DNA from: Nitromaritima sp964584125
GTDB lineage: Bacteria > Nitrospinota > Nitrospinia > Nitrospinales > VA-1
Length of the DNA stretch: 30,028 bases
Assembly (NCBI GenBank): GCA_964584125.1
Contig: CAZOYP010000023.1
Location: 1-30,028 of the forward strand
Reading direction: 5' to 3'
A program made the translations under genes and the position numbers. Positions 16,058 through 23,153 of the stretch are shown piece by piece. A model generated the notes under the pieces. It saw only the letters and a list, made by a program, of their open reading frames with translations, did no database searches and had not been told where the DNA came from. The first letter of the stretch is position 1, and every line of letters starts with the position of its first letter.

Positions 16058-16199
16058 ATACAGAAATTTTTCCTTGATACTTTTTTTATATTTTTTTTAA
16101 AGTTTGGAGAGTAAGGTCAGACTTTTTTTTTAAAAAGTAAGTAGAAAAAATGGGGTAAGTTGCTTTTTTAAAAGGTTTTTAAGCTTCGGAAAAAAAAGA

Positions 16200-16231
16200 A
16201 AGCGCTCTCAAAAATTAGAGAGCGCTTTTTT
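16200..16231 (-). terminator. Strong bidirectional Rho-independent terminator after flaG
   Basis: A perfect 10-bp stem, AAGCGCTCTC with GAGAGCGCTT, and an 8-base loop. It is flanked by T-rich tracts on both strands: six Ts after it on the plus strand, and TTCTTTTTTTT on the minus strand. It sits about 40 bases past the flaG stop and closes the FlaB-flaG transcript. Confidence 0.85.
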
Positions 16232-16269
16232 GCTTGAAGGCAAAGTCAGAGATGAAATTTTTTATACAA

Positions 16270-16620
16270 TCACACGGTTTGATCCAGTATGCCTTTATTA
16301 AAAACGGAGATTCGATTGCTTAGGCGGAGAAATTCTTCCTCTGGGATTTGTCTAATGACTTCTCCTGTTTCTCCATCTCTTATTTTTATAACCAATTCAT
16401 TGCTATCTTGTTCAATATGGTAATCAACTTTCCTGTTGAGCAAGTGAGCCTGAAGGTTTTTTACTTTCCCCTCAGCACTTCCTTGTGCTTTATCGGGGAT
16501 ATTTTTAGAAGTACTAATATGGTCTACTTCTCTAACCTCATCTTTTCTAGCTTTAGGTTTGATAAGGTTTTGATCGTTTAAACGTTGTTTAAAAGTGTCG
16601 AACGGAATTTGTGCCGACAT
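16270..16620 (-). CDS. flaG: FlaG family protein
   Basis: A 116-residue protein with a disordered, charged N-terminal half and the conserved FlaG core at the C-terminus: VDYHIEQDSNELVIKIRDGE, then GEVIRQIPEEEFLRLSNRI. FlaG proteins are small flagellar accessory proteins linked to control of filament length; their mechanism is not well understood. It follows the FlaB flagellin by 56 bases on the same strand with a GGAGGT Shine-Dalgarno, and a strong terminator comes after it. A two-gene flagellin-flaG operon is therefore likely, a common arrangement in flagellar clusters. Confidence 0.9.
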   Translation of the reverse strand: MSAQIPFDTFKQRLNDQNLIKPKARKDEVREVDHISTSKNIPDKAQGSAEGKVKNLQAHLLNRKVDYHIEQDSNELVIKIRDGETGEVIRQIPEEEFLRLSNRISVFNKGILDQTV

Positions 16621-16676
16621 TTTTTACCTCCGCATTTTAGTTACGGGCTTGTTGAAAATAAAATAACCTATTCCTT

Positions 16677-17537
16677 TTATCCTAACAACTGGAGTACAGA
16701 CTGAGGAATCAAGTTAGCTTGCCCAACCATTGCTGTTGCTGTTTGTACAAGGATCTGATTTCTTGTTAATTCAGCAACTTCTTCTGCAATATCAGCATCC
16801 CGGATGGATGATTCAGCAGCGGTAAGGTTTTCAACTGATACAGATAAGTTCGCGATTGACTTAGTTAGACGATTTTGTACCGCTCCCACCTTACCTCGGC
16901 TCGCTGTTATATTTGAAATTGCATCGTTGATTTTATCAAGCGCAGTCAATGCTTGTGCAGCAGCGGTAACGGAAAGTGTGTCAATTTCCAATGTCGTTGA
17001 GGTAACAGCTTCCAAATTGAGCTGGCTATTAAGGTTAAGACGACTATTTACCGAATTGTCAATACCAATTTGAATTAAAACATGCCTATTGCTGTCTGCC
17101 ACAGAAGAAGCCAGGGTTCCATCAATTAACTTTGTTCCATTAAATTCTGTCGTTGCCGTAATACGATCAAGCTCAGATCGAAGTGCACTAAACTCTAATT
17201 GTATTGTCTGGCGTTCTGTGGAACCTACTGTTCCGGTTGCAGCCTGAGATGCTAGCTCGCGAAGCCGAATGAGAATTCCTGCCTGCTCGTTGAGAGCACC
17301 TTCGGTCACATTCATAAGTGAAATTCCGTCACTCGCATTTCTGACCGCTTGTCTCAATGCTCTTATATCAGAACGTAGTCCTTCTGAAACTGCAAGACCT
17401 GCTGCATCGTCAGCGGCTCGGTTGATACGAATACCTGATGATATGCGTTCTACGGATAGAGCTAAACGATTGTTGTTCACTCCCAAAATTCTCTGGGCAG
17501 TGATCGAGGGGATGTTGTTGAAGATTCGAACTGGCAT
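16677..17537 (-). CDS. Flagellin (FlaB, local label)
   Basis: A 286-residue D0/D1-only flagellin, close in sequence to FlaA and FlaC over both ends (PVRIFNNIPSITAQRILG at the start, MVGQANLIPQSVLQLLG at the end). It differs mainly in residues about 145-215. A clear sigma-28 promoter lies at 17724-17750, giving a leader of about 180 nt with two GGA-loop hairpins (17574-17593 and 17686-17703) before the ATGGAGGAT ribosome-binding site. Co-transcribed with flaG. With its own promoter it is probably a major filament subunit. Confidence 0.96.
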   Translation of the reverse strand: MPVRIFNNIPSITAQRILGVNNNRLALSVERISSGIRINRAADDAAGLAVSEGLRSDIRALRQAVRNASDGISLMNVTEGALNEQAGILIRLRELASQAATGTVGSTERQTIQLEFSALRSELDRITATTEFNGTKLIDGTLASSVADSNRHVLIQIGIDNSVNSRLNLNSQLNLEAVTSTTLEIDTLSVTAAAQALTALDKINDAISNITASRGKVGAVQNRLTKSIANLSVSVENLTAAESSIRDADIAEEVAELTRNQILVQTATAMVGQANLIPQSVLQLLG

Positions 17538-17908
17538 TGTTATCCTCCATGAATAATTTTAGTCGGGTTATTATTTCAGTGTCCTTACCGAAACAAGCCT
17601 CCAAGCTTTTAACCCTGAAACATGAGAGTCAGTTCCCATGCTTTAAACTTTAAATACCTCCATACACTTTTATTAATCTGGGTTGACTCGGCTCCAACCG
17701 AATACAACCTTGCTTAATGCGCTTTATCGGATAGGGGTTAAGATACTTTAATTTTATTTATTGAAGTTTTTGGATGCGGTGGGGTCAACCTGCTCTAACT
17801 GTTGGTAAAAAAAGATTTTAGTGAAAGGAAATAGTTTTATAGCTGAATTCATTAGAGCAGTCAAAAAACACCGCTCTTTGTTTTTATTTGTGAGGCAGCG
17901 AACTAGGT
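17538..17908 (-). promoter_or_regulatory. FlaB leader and promoter region
   Basis: This 370-base interval holds the FlaB leader, its sigma-28 promoter, and about 150 bases of 3' flank to the mini-flagellin. Within the leader the proximal hairpin 17574-17593 has a 7-bp stem (one G-T pair) and loop AAGGAC. The distal one, 17686-17703, has a 6-bp stem (one G-T) and loop TTGGAG. An extra GGAGG lies near 17658. AGAGC..GCTCT at about 17850-17878 is a weak hairpin. Confidence 0.5.
17724..17750 (-). promoter_or_regulatory. Sigma-28 (FliA) promoter of FlaB
   Basis: On the minus strand TAAAGTAT (17750-17743), an 11-base spacer, then TCCGATAA (17731-17724). This is a near-perfect match to the FliA consensus TAAAGTTT-N11-GCCGATAA. 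It predicts late-class flagellar expression under FliA and FlgM control. Confidence 0.85.
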
Positions 17909-18421
17909 CTACTTTTTTTTATCCATAGATGCAGTGGAATGAAGTTGACTTTTTGTCAATATAGCAACCTTCTCAGGAAAGTTTTTTTCGCGAATTGCTG
18001 AATCTGCAGCAGAGAGGTTTTCCATAGCAATATTGAGAGTTTTTATTGATTTTATGAGAAAATTTTGAGTCCCGCTTAATTCCTTTTGTAGTCCTAAAAA
18101 ATGTGCGCCAATGGTTTTGCGTTCAATATTATCGGTAATCCCAGAAGCCGATTGTGTCGCAAGCTCACGCATACGAGCTAGGACACTTGATTGAACGCTT
18201 ATCGTTTCTGCAATGGCTTTAAGGAGAGAGGATCCTCCCCTGATTTTTCGAATTGCTTGACCTAGGGAACTCGTATCAGAACAAAATGATTTTGGTACGG
18301 CGAGATTTAAAACATCATCACTAACGAAGCTTATTTTAGTAATATTTTTGTCCTCTCGATCAATCGGTCTTATCACTTTTATAGCATTCAATGCCCGAAA
18401 TCCCCTTACGCAATTAGCCAA
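17909..18421 (-). CDS. Degenerate, truncated mini-flagellin (possible pseudogene)
   Basis: An open frame of 170 codons that aligns along its length to flagellins but is badly eroded. FRALNAIKVIRP matches the usual IPSLNAQRILGI. SDDVLNLAVPKSF matches SDDAAGLAISEGL after loss of the GIRINR region. VLARMRELATQSASG matches the RELASQAATG helix. Then the central part is missing, and the frame resumes with TLNIAMENLSAADSAIRE. The C-terminal polymerisation tail is replaced by a short unrelated end. It starts with TTG, has no Shine-Dalgarno and lies 38 bases behind FlaA, presumably in the same transcript. The frame nevertheless has no stop or frameshift. Either it is a young pseudogene or a reduced protein under relaxed selection; it probably cannot enter the filament. 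Confidence 0.6.
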   Translation of the reverse strand: MANCVRGFRALNAIKVIRPIDREDKNITKISFVSDDVLNLAVPKSFCSDTSSLGQAIRKIRGGSSLLKAIAETISVQSSVLARMRELATQSASGITDNIERKTIGAHFLGLQKELSGTQNFLIKSIKTLNIAMENLSAADSAIREKNFPEKVAILTKSQLHSTASMDKKK

Positions 18422-18459
18422 TGGTTTTCTTCAGACGGACCTGAGACTTTTATCTAGAT

Positions 18460-19317
18460 CTAGGCCAGTAACTGAAGCACGGATTGTGGGATAAGATTTG
18501 ATTGTCCCACCATCGCTGTTGAAGTTTGCACTAGGATCTGATTTCGAGTCAACTGTGCGATTTCTTCGGCAATATCTGCATCTCTTATAGCAGACTCTGC
18601 TGCTTGTAGGTTTTCGGAGGTGATACTAAGCGCACTAACAGATCGTTGTAGCCTGTTTTGTACAGCACCCACTTTACCTCGAGCTCCAGTTACGGTCGCA
18701 ATCGCGGTATTAATTTCGGCCAGCGCGGTTAATGCTTCTGCGGAAGCTGTAACAGAGAGCGAGGCTATTCCCAAGGTAGATGAGGTCACAGCATCCAGAC
18801 CAAGAGTAGCATTAAGATCGAGTCTGCTATTTTCTGAATTATCAATCCCAATTTGAATCAAGGTATGGGAAGTAGTTGCTATAGAAGATGCAAGATTACC
18901 ATTGATTAGACCGATTCCATTAAATTCAGTGGTTTCAGCGATACGGGTGAGCTCGTCACGAAGTGCAGAGAACTCCAATTGGATGGTCGAACGTTCTGTA
19001 GATCCAACTGTTCCTGTTGCGGCCTGGGATGCGAGTTCGCGAAGACGAATGAGGATACTTGATTGCTCGTTAAGAGCACCCTCGGTAACGTTCACGAGTG
19101 ACATTCCGTCGTTCGCATTTCTGGTTGCTTGTCTTAAAGCGCGTATATCAGAACGCAGTCCTTCAGAAATTGCGAGGCCGGCAGCGTCATCGGCTCCCCT
19201 GTTGATTCGTATGCCTGATGAGATTCGTTCTACTGATTGTGCGAGTCGATCGTTGTTAATGCTTAGAAGTCTCTGAGCGTTGACCGAAGCTGTGTTGTTA
19301 AAAATACGTATTGGCAT
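18460..19317 (-). CDS. Flagellin (FlaA, local label)
   Basis: A 285-residue D0/D1-only flagellin: PIRIFNNTASVNAQRLLSIN at the N-terminus, ILIRLRELASQAATGTVGS in D1, and the C-terminal MVGQSNLIPQSVLQLLA. It is very similar to FlaB and FlaC outside a variable stretch at about residues 145-215. It is expressed from a clear sigma-28 promoter at 19522-19548, with a leader of about 200 nt that starts with a long stem-loop and ends with a GGA-loop hairpin and a GGAGGAT ribosome-binding site. The degraded mini-flagellin is directly downstream. It is the first flagellin in transcription order of the block. Confidence 0.96.
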   Translation of the reverse strand: MPIRIFNNTASVNAQRLLSINNDRLAQSVERISSGIRINRGADDAAGLAISEGLRSDIRALRQATRNANDGMSLVNVTEGALNEQSSILIRLRELASQAATGTVGSTERSTIQLEFSALRDELTRIAETTEFNGIGLINGNLASSIATTSHTLIQIGIDNSENSRLDLNATLGLDAVTSSTLGIASLSVTASAEALTALAEINTAIATVTGARGKVGAVQNRLQRSVSALSITSENLQAAESAIRDADIAEEIAQLTRNQILVQTSTAMVGQSNLIPQSVLQLLA

Positions 19318-19344
19318 TTCCCTAATCCTCCACCATGAGTTGGA

Positions 19345-19367
19345 AAAGTTTTATTCCTAAAAACTTT
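19345..19367 (-). promoter_or_regulatory. GGA-loop leader hairpin, candidate CsrA site (FlaA)
   Basis: On the minus strand AAAGTTTT and AAAACTTT form a perfect 8-bp stem around the loop TAGGAAT, 28 bases before the start codon. The Shine-Dalgarno GGAGGAT lies at 19325-19331. Confidence 0.5.
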
Positions 19368-19480
19368 AAATTTATGTTTTCTACTCTTTACTGCCCCCGA
19401 AGAATTTTATTTTTAGTAGTTTTCTTCGATCCCACTTGCTACAAAATATTTTAAAGCTTGTCACTTTGAATTTAATTAGT

Positions 19481-19510
19481 TGGAGGACTACTAAAAATAG
19501 TTGTTCTCCA
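19481..19510 (-). promoter_or_regulatory. 5'-terminal stem-loop of the FlaA transcript
   Basis: A 12-position inverted repeat with two mismatches (TGGAGAACAACTA against TAGTAGTCCTCCA, loop of Ts) begins about five bases after the predicted start site of the sigma-28 promoter. Such 5' hairpins often stabilise abundant mRNAs; here that role is inferred from position only. Confidence 0.45.
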
Positions 19511-19521
19511 GCTTAATGTGC

Positions 19522-19548
19522 CTATCGGAGAACAAACTTAAAACTTTA
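19522..19548 (-). promoter_or_regulatory. Sigma-28 (FliA) promoter of FlaA
   Basis: On the minus strand TAAAGTTT (19548-19541), an 11-base spacer, then TCCGATAG (19529-19522). The -35 matches the FliA consensus perfectly and the -10 differs at two positions. Confidence 0.88.
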
Positions 19549-19570
19549 GAGAAACTTATTTTTTTTTTGG

Positions 19571-20308
19571 CTAGAAGCGCCAGTTTTTTTGGGGTGTGTC
19601 AGAATTAATTTGGGCCACATCAGGACGGGCATCCAAAAACTGGATAACTTTCTCTAAATTAGGGATAGAGGAGGAAGGGCTGTAGAACTCATCAAAAATT
19701 TTTTCCATGAGAGTCAGATCTTTTTTTGTATCAACAGTCAAACGGTGAGGCTTATTTATTAGGTAGGAAGGAGCTCGTACGAGGCATTTGGCAATGGCAG
19801 TTGGATTATCTTGAAACCAGGTAGTAACATGTTCTCTATATTTAGGTTCTGTTGTTATTTGAGCTATATTTTTTAATGCTTTGACCTTTACTACTTCTGT
19901 TCCTGTTCCAAGCGGAATGGAATCTGGTGTGATTGTATAATCTGCATTTTCTTTCAGATGAGAGTTGATTAATGAACGCATTAATTGTCTATCAACTAAG
20001 GGGTTATCTCCACAAATCCGGACGATATGCTGAGCCTTCACTTGATCCGCAGCCATTATGAACCTTTCTAGAACATCTTCTTCTGGTCCCTTGGCAATAG
20101 TGATATTTAATCGTTGTGCCATTTCTACAAGAGGTTTCTCAAGAGGAGAGTCTGGGATTGCAAGAATGATATGATCAAAATCGGTCACCGCTTTGATTCG
20201 ATTAATGATATGCTCAGTCAGCGGGATACCTGCGAGAGGATAGAGTGACTTCCTCGGGAAGCGGGTTGAATTCATTCTAGCCTGTAATATAGCTGAAACG
20301 GCAATCAT
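19571..20308 (-). CDS. SpsF-like cytidylyltransferase-family protein
   Basis: A nucleotidyltransferase-fold protein of about 245 residues, related to SpsF and acylneuraminate cytidylyltransferases. The signature AILQARMNSTRFPRKSL near the N-terminus is the nucleotide-binding loop. GPEEDVLERFIMAADQ and VRICGDNPLVDRQLM (GDNP in place of the commoner GD.PL/GDCP) follow in the expected order. The family activates or transfers sugars for surface polysaccharides or glycoproteins. I chose the ATG at 20308 because homologues begin just before this motif; the frame opens further to a GTG at 20344. It lies next to the flagellin block, so sugar activation for flagellin modification is a fair guess, not a demonstrated role. 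Confidence 0.82.
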   Translation of the reverse strand: MIAVSAILQARMNSTRFPRKSLYPLAGIPLTEHIINRIKAVTDFDHIILAIPDSPLEKPLVEMAQRLNITIAKGPEEDVLERFIMAADQVKAQHIVRICGDNPLVDRQLMRSLINSHLKENADYTITPDSIPLGTGTEVVKVKALKNIAQITTEPKYREHVTTWFQDNPTAIAKCLVRAPSYLINKPHRLTVDTKKDLTLMEKIFDEFYSPSSSIPNLEKVIQFLDARPDVAQINSDTPQKNWRF

Positions 20309-20389
20309 AATTGAATTGGGTTTTAGTTGTCCTAAAAGGCACACATTGTACTGGTTTCCAGGCAGCTTTGTAATCTCGAAAAAAATCAG

Positions 20390-21307
20390 ATGAAATATCC
20401 AAAAAGATTAAAGCCAGGAGACAAAATAGGTATTGTTGCTCCTGCGGGACCGGTTGATCAAAAAGTTTTAGAAAAAGGATTGCGGATGGTGAGGCGAATG
20501 GGTTTTTCTCCTGTGCTGGCTGAGCATATTCGCGAGAAGGATCGGTACCTAGCTGGAACAGATTTAGAAAGGACTAAGGACCTGCACGACTTCTTTAGAA
20601 ACCCTGATATTAAGGGTATTTTTTGCGCGCGGGGTGGTTACGGGGCTAGTCGCGTCCTCTCAAGATTAGACTCTTCAATAATTCGTAAAAACCCAAAAGT
20701 ATTTGTGGGTTCCAGTGATATCACTCTTCTCATTTTGTTTCTTGTGCAACAGTGTTCGTTGGTCACATTTCATGGACCGATGGTAGCTGGAAATTTTGCA
20801 CGATATCCGATGACAAAATCAAAAAATCAGTTTGTTAAAATTCTTTCAGGAAATAAAGCAGGGAAACGGTTGATTGCAAAAGAAGCACGGATTTTTAGGC
20901 CTGGTACCGGTGTGGGTAAAATGATAGGTGGTTGTCTTACTCTATTGTGTCGTTCAATAGGAACACCATGGGAAGTTAAAACTCGAAATAAAATTCTTTT
21001 AATCGAGGATGTCAATGAGCCACTTTATAAAATCGACGGAATGCTTTGGCATTTAAAGCAGGCTGGGAAATTCAAAGGAATTGGTGGAATCATCTTCGGA
21101 GAAATGGTCAATTGTCTGTCTTCTAAAAAAACAGGTGGTTCTTTTAAAGAAATTTTAAATGACGTTTTTGCAGGTAGCTCTTTCCCAATTTTAACTAATT
21201 TTCCTTCAGGGCACGGACGAGAAATGCTAACTATGCCAATGGGTGTAGGTGCCAGGTTGGATACAAAATCTAAAACTCTCGAATTTGAAGACTGTGGTGT
21301 TTTATGA
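20390..21307 (+). CDS. ldcA: LD-carboxypeptidase (peptidase family S66)
   Basis: A 305-residue S66-family serine peptidase. Members remove the terminal D-Ala from muropeptide tetrapeptides during peptidoglycan recycling; the MccF branch cleaves microcin C-like substrates. Visible features are the N-terminal PGDKIGIVAPAGPV, IFCARGGYGASRVLS, the nucleophile Ser in FVGSSDIT near residue 109, the acidic residue in LIEDVNEPLYKIDGML, and the catalytic His in NFPSGHGREMLTMPMG. No signal peptide, so it is cytoplasmic. It is divergent from the SpsF-like gene and convergent with hisF. LdcA is the more likely role than MccF given the absence of a microcin context. Confidence 0.9.
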   Translation: MKYPKRLKPGDKIGIVAPAGPVDQKVLEKGLRMVRRMGFSPVLAEHIREKDRYLAGTDLERTKDLHDFFRNPDIKGIFCARGGYGASRVLSRLDSSIIRKNPKVFVGSSDITLLILFLVQQCSLVTFHGPMVAGNFARYPMTKSKNQFVKILSGNKAGKRLIAKEARIFRPGTGVGKMIGGCLTLLCRSIGTPWEVKTRNKILLIEDVNEPLYKIDGMLWHLKQAGKFKGIGGIIFGEMVNCLSSKKTGGSFKEILNDVFAGSSFPILTNFPSGHGREMLTMPMGVGARLDTKSKTLEFEDCGVL

Positions 21308-21320
21308 GTGATGCAGGACT

Positions 21321-22157
21321 TTATATACGAACTGGAATGCCCTTTGACTTCAAATACTTTTTTGTTTCCTCGATAGTGAATTTCTTAAAGTGAAAAATTG
21401 ATGCAGCTAAAACGGCGTCTGCCTTACCTTCGGTGATTCCCTCAAAAAGGTGCTCCAGTGTCCCAGCTCCGCCTGAAGCTATGAGAGGGATTGTTAACGA
21501 TTCGGATATAGTTCGATTGAGCTTCAGATCGTAGCCATTTTTAGTCCCATCGCAATCCATGCTCGTAAGGAGAATTTCTCCAGCACCGAAGGTTTCCATA
21601 AGCTTAGCCCAGTGTAAAACATTGATGCCAGTTGGATTTCTTCCTCCGTGGGTATATACCTCAAATGAGAGTCCAGGTTCACTCCTGGTCAAGAAAAGCT
21701 CGCGGTATAGCCCGCTCCAGTTTAAACTTGAAGAAGTAGGCTTGGAGGTTGGATCTACTCGTTTTGCATCGATGGCAACAACAATGCATTGACTTCCAAA
21801 TCGTTCGGCAGCACTGCGAACAAATTCTGGGTTATGAACTGCTGCAGTATTGATGGCAACTTTGTCTGCTCCCGAGTTTAGAAGATTTCTTATGTCATCC
21901 AGATCTCTTACTCCACCGCCCACCGTCAAAGGCATGAAAACATTTGCCGCGGTCCGTGCGACAATATCCAAGATAATGTTTCGCTTTTCGTGCGATGCTG
22001 TAATATCAAGGAAGGTTAATTCATCGGCGCCTTCTTTTTCATAAGCTGTGGCAACCTCCACAGGATCTCCAGCATCACGTAAGTTTACAAAATTGACTCC
22101 CTTGACTACTCTGCCGTTTTTGACATCTAAACAGGGAATAATTCTTTTAGCCAGCAT
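21321..22157 (-). CDS. hisF: Imidazole glycerol phosphate synthase cyclase subunit HisF
   Basis: The (beta/alpha)8-barrel cyclase of histidine synthesis. It uses ammonia from HisH to turn PRFAR into IGP and AICAR. Catalytic Asp11 is in IIPCLDVKNGRVVKG, and the second catalytic Asp is in VVAIDAKRVD (about 130). GGGVRDLDDI and IASGGAG are the phosphate-binding loops. At 278 residues it is about 25 longer than usual. The extra sequence sits directly after AKRVD and before FEVYTHGGRNPTGI, in the beta5-alpha5 loop region on the catalytic face. It overlaps hisA by 11 bases. The partner hisH is not in this window. Confidence 0.95.
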   Translation of the reverse strand: MLAKRIIPCLDVKNGRVVKGVNFVNLRDAGDPVEVATAYEKEGADELTFLDITASHEKRNIILDIVARTAANVFMPLTVGGGVRDLDDIRNLLNSGADKVAINTAAVHNPEFVRSAAERFGSQCIVVAIDAKRVDPTSKPTSSSLNWSGLYRELFLTRSEPGLSFEVYTHGGRNPTGINVLHWAKLMETFGAGEILLTSMDCDGTKNGYDLKLNRTISESLTIPLIASGGAGTLEHLFEGITEGKADAVLAASIFHFKKFTIEETKKYLKSKGIPVRI

Positions 22158-22881
22158 TGCGGTTTAATAACTCCAGAGTTTGCGAGTAGGTAAAATTTTT
22201 ATCATAAAGGGCTTTGCCTGTGATAATGCCCTCGACCCCGTTAGGCTCAAGTGCAAGTAAATCCTCAATGTCTTTCAGCTTCCCTACTCCCCCAGACGCT
22301 ATCACCGGAAGACTTGTGCTATCAGAGAATTCTTCGATACTCTTAAGGTTGGGACCTTGAAGCATTCCATCACGACTAATGTCGGTAAAGATGTAGCCTG
22401 AAACACCGTAGGATTCAAGGTTTTTTGCTAGGTCAACGGCACGTTGATCGGAAACTTCTACCCAGCCTTTAATAGCTACGTTGCCGTCACGGGCGTCAAT
22501 ACCAACAATAATTTTCCCGGGAAATTCTTTGCAGGCCTTAGCAACAAACTCCGGTTCTTTATGAGCAATTGTCCCTAAAATTACTCTATAGGCTCCAGCA
22601 TTGACGTACTGCTCTATTGTCTTTAGGTTTCTGATTCCACCACCCACCTGAATATCGACAGAACTATTGTATATTATGTTTTTTACAATCTGGGAATTAG
22701 CTGGTTGCCCTTCAAATGCACCATCTAGATCGACTATATGTATAAGGGAAGCACCTTCTTCATCCCAATGGCAAGCCATGGCAATAGGGTCATCAGAATA
22801 CACAGTTTCTTGGTCAGCCATTCCTTGGGATAAACGTACACAACGTCCTTTTTTAATGTCGACCGCGGGTATAATTTTCAT
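22147..22881 (-). CDS. hisA: Phosphoribosylformimino-5-aminoimidazole carboxamide ribotide isomerase HisA
   Basis: A 244-residue (beta/alpha)8-barrel isomerase that converts ProFAR to PRFAR, the step before HisF. The catalytic Asp8 is in IIPAVDIKKGRCVRL and the second in IIVGIDARDGNVAIKGW (about 129). The phosphate-binding glycines are in VGGGIRNLK and IASGGVGKL. Length is normal. hisF follows with an 11-base overlap, so translation is coupled. No clear Shine-Dalgarno precedes the ATG; the 270-base spacer to the divergent methyltransferase gene must hold both promoters but I see no confident motif there. Confidence 0.96.
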   Translation of the reverse strand: MKIIPAVDIKKGRCVRLSQGMADQETVYSDDPIAMACHWDEEGASLIHIVDLDGAFEGQPANSQIVKNIIYNSSVDIQVGGGIRNLKTIEQYVNAGAYRVILGTIAHKEPEFVAKACKEFPGKIIVGIDARDGNVAIKGWVEVSDQRAVDLAKNLESYGVSGYIFTDISRDGMLQGPNLKSIEEFSDSTSLPVIASGGVGKLKDIEDLLALEPNGVEGIITGKALYDKNFTYSQTLELLNRNAG

Positions 22882-23153
22882 AGTTAAGAGGTTTTATTAA
22901 AGTTTAACGATACTTATTGAATGTTTTTCTTCATAGATCACAGATTGTAACCAAAAATATGAAGTTGAAAATAAATAATATCAGATTTATGTTTTGAAGG
23001 AGTGTTTTGCCTCAAACTATTTCAAATTTTTATGTTAAGACGAAATTTTCTTTATTTACGATAATATGGATTTTCGGTTATATTGATATTTTGAAAAACT
23101 ATTCTTAAGAAAGATTTAGTTATATTAGGTGTTTTTTTTTGAGGTTATATAGG

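Noticed and set aside
14108..19317. Repeated blocks as a possible CRISPR or tandem array
   Set aside because: The repetition is whole-gene paralogy of flagellins, not short regularly spaced repeats.
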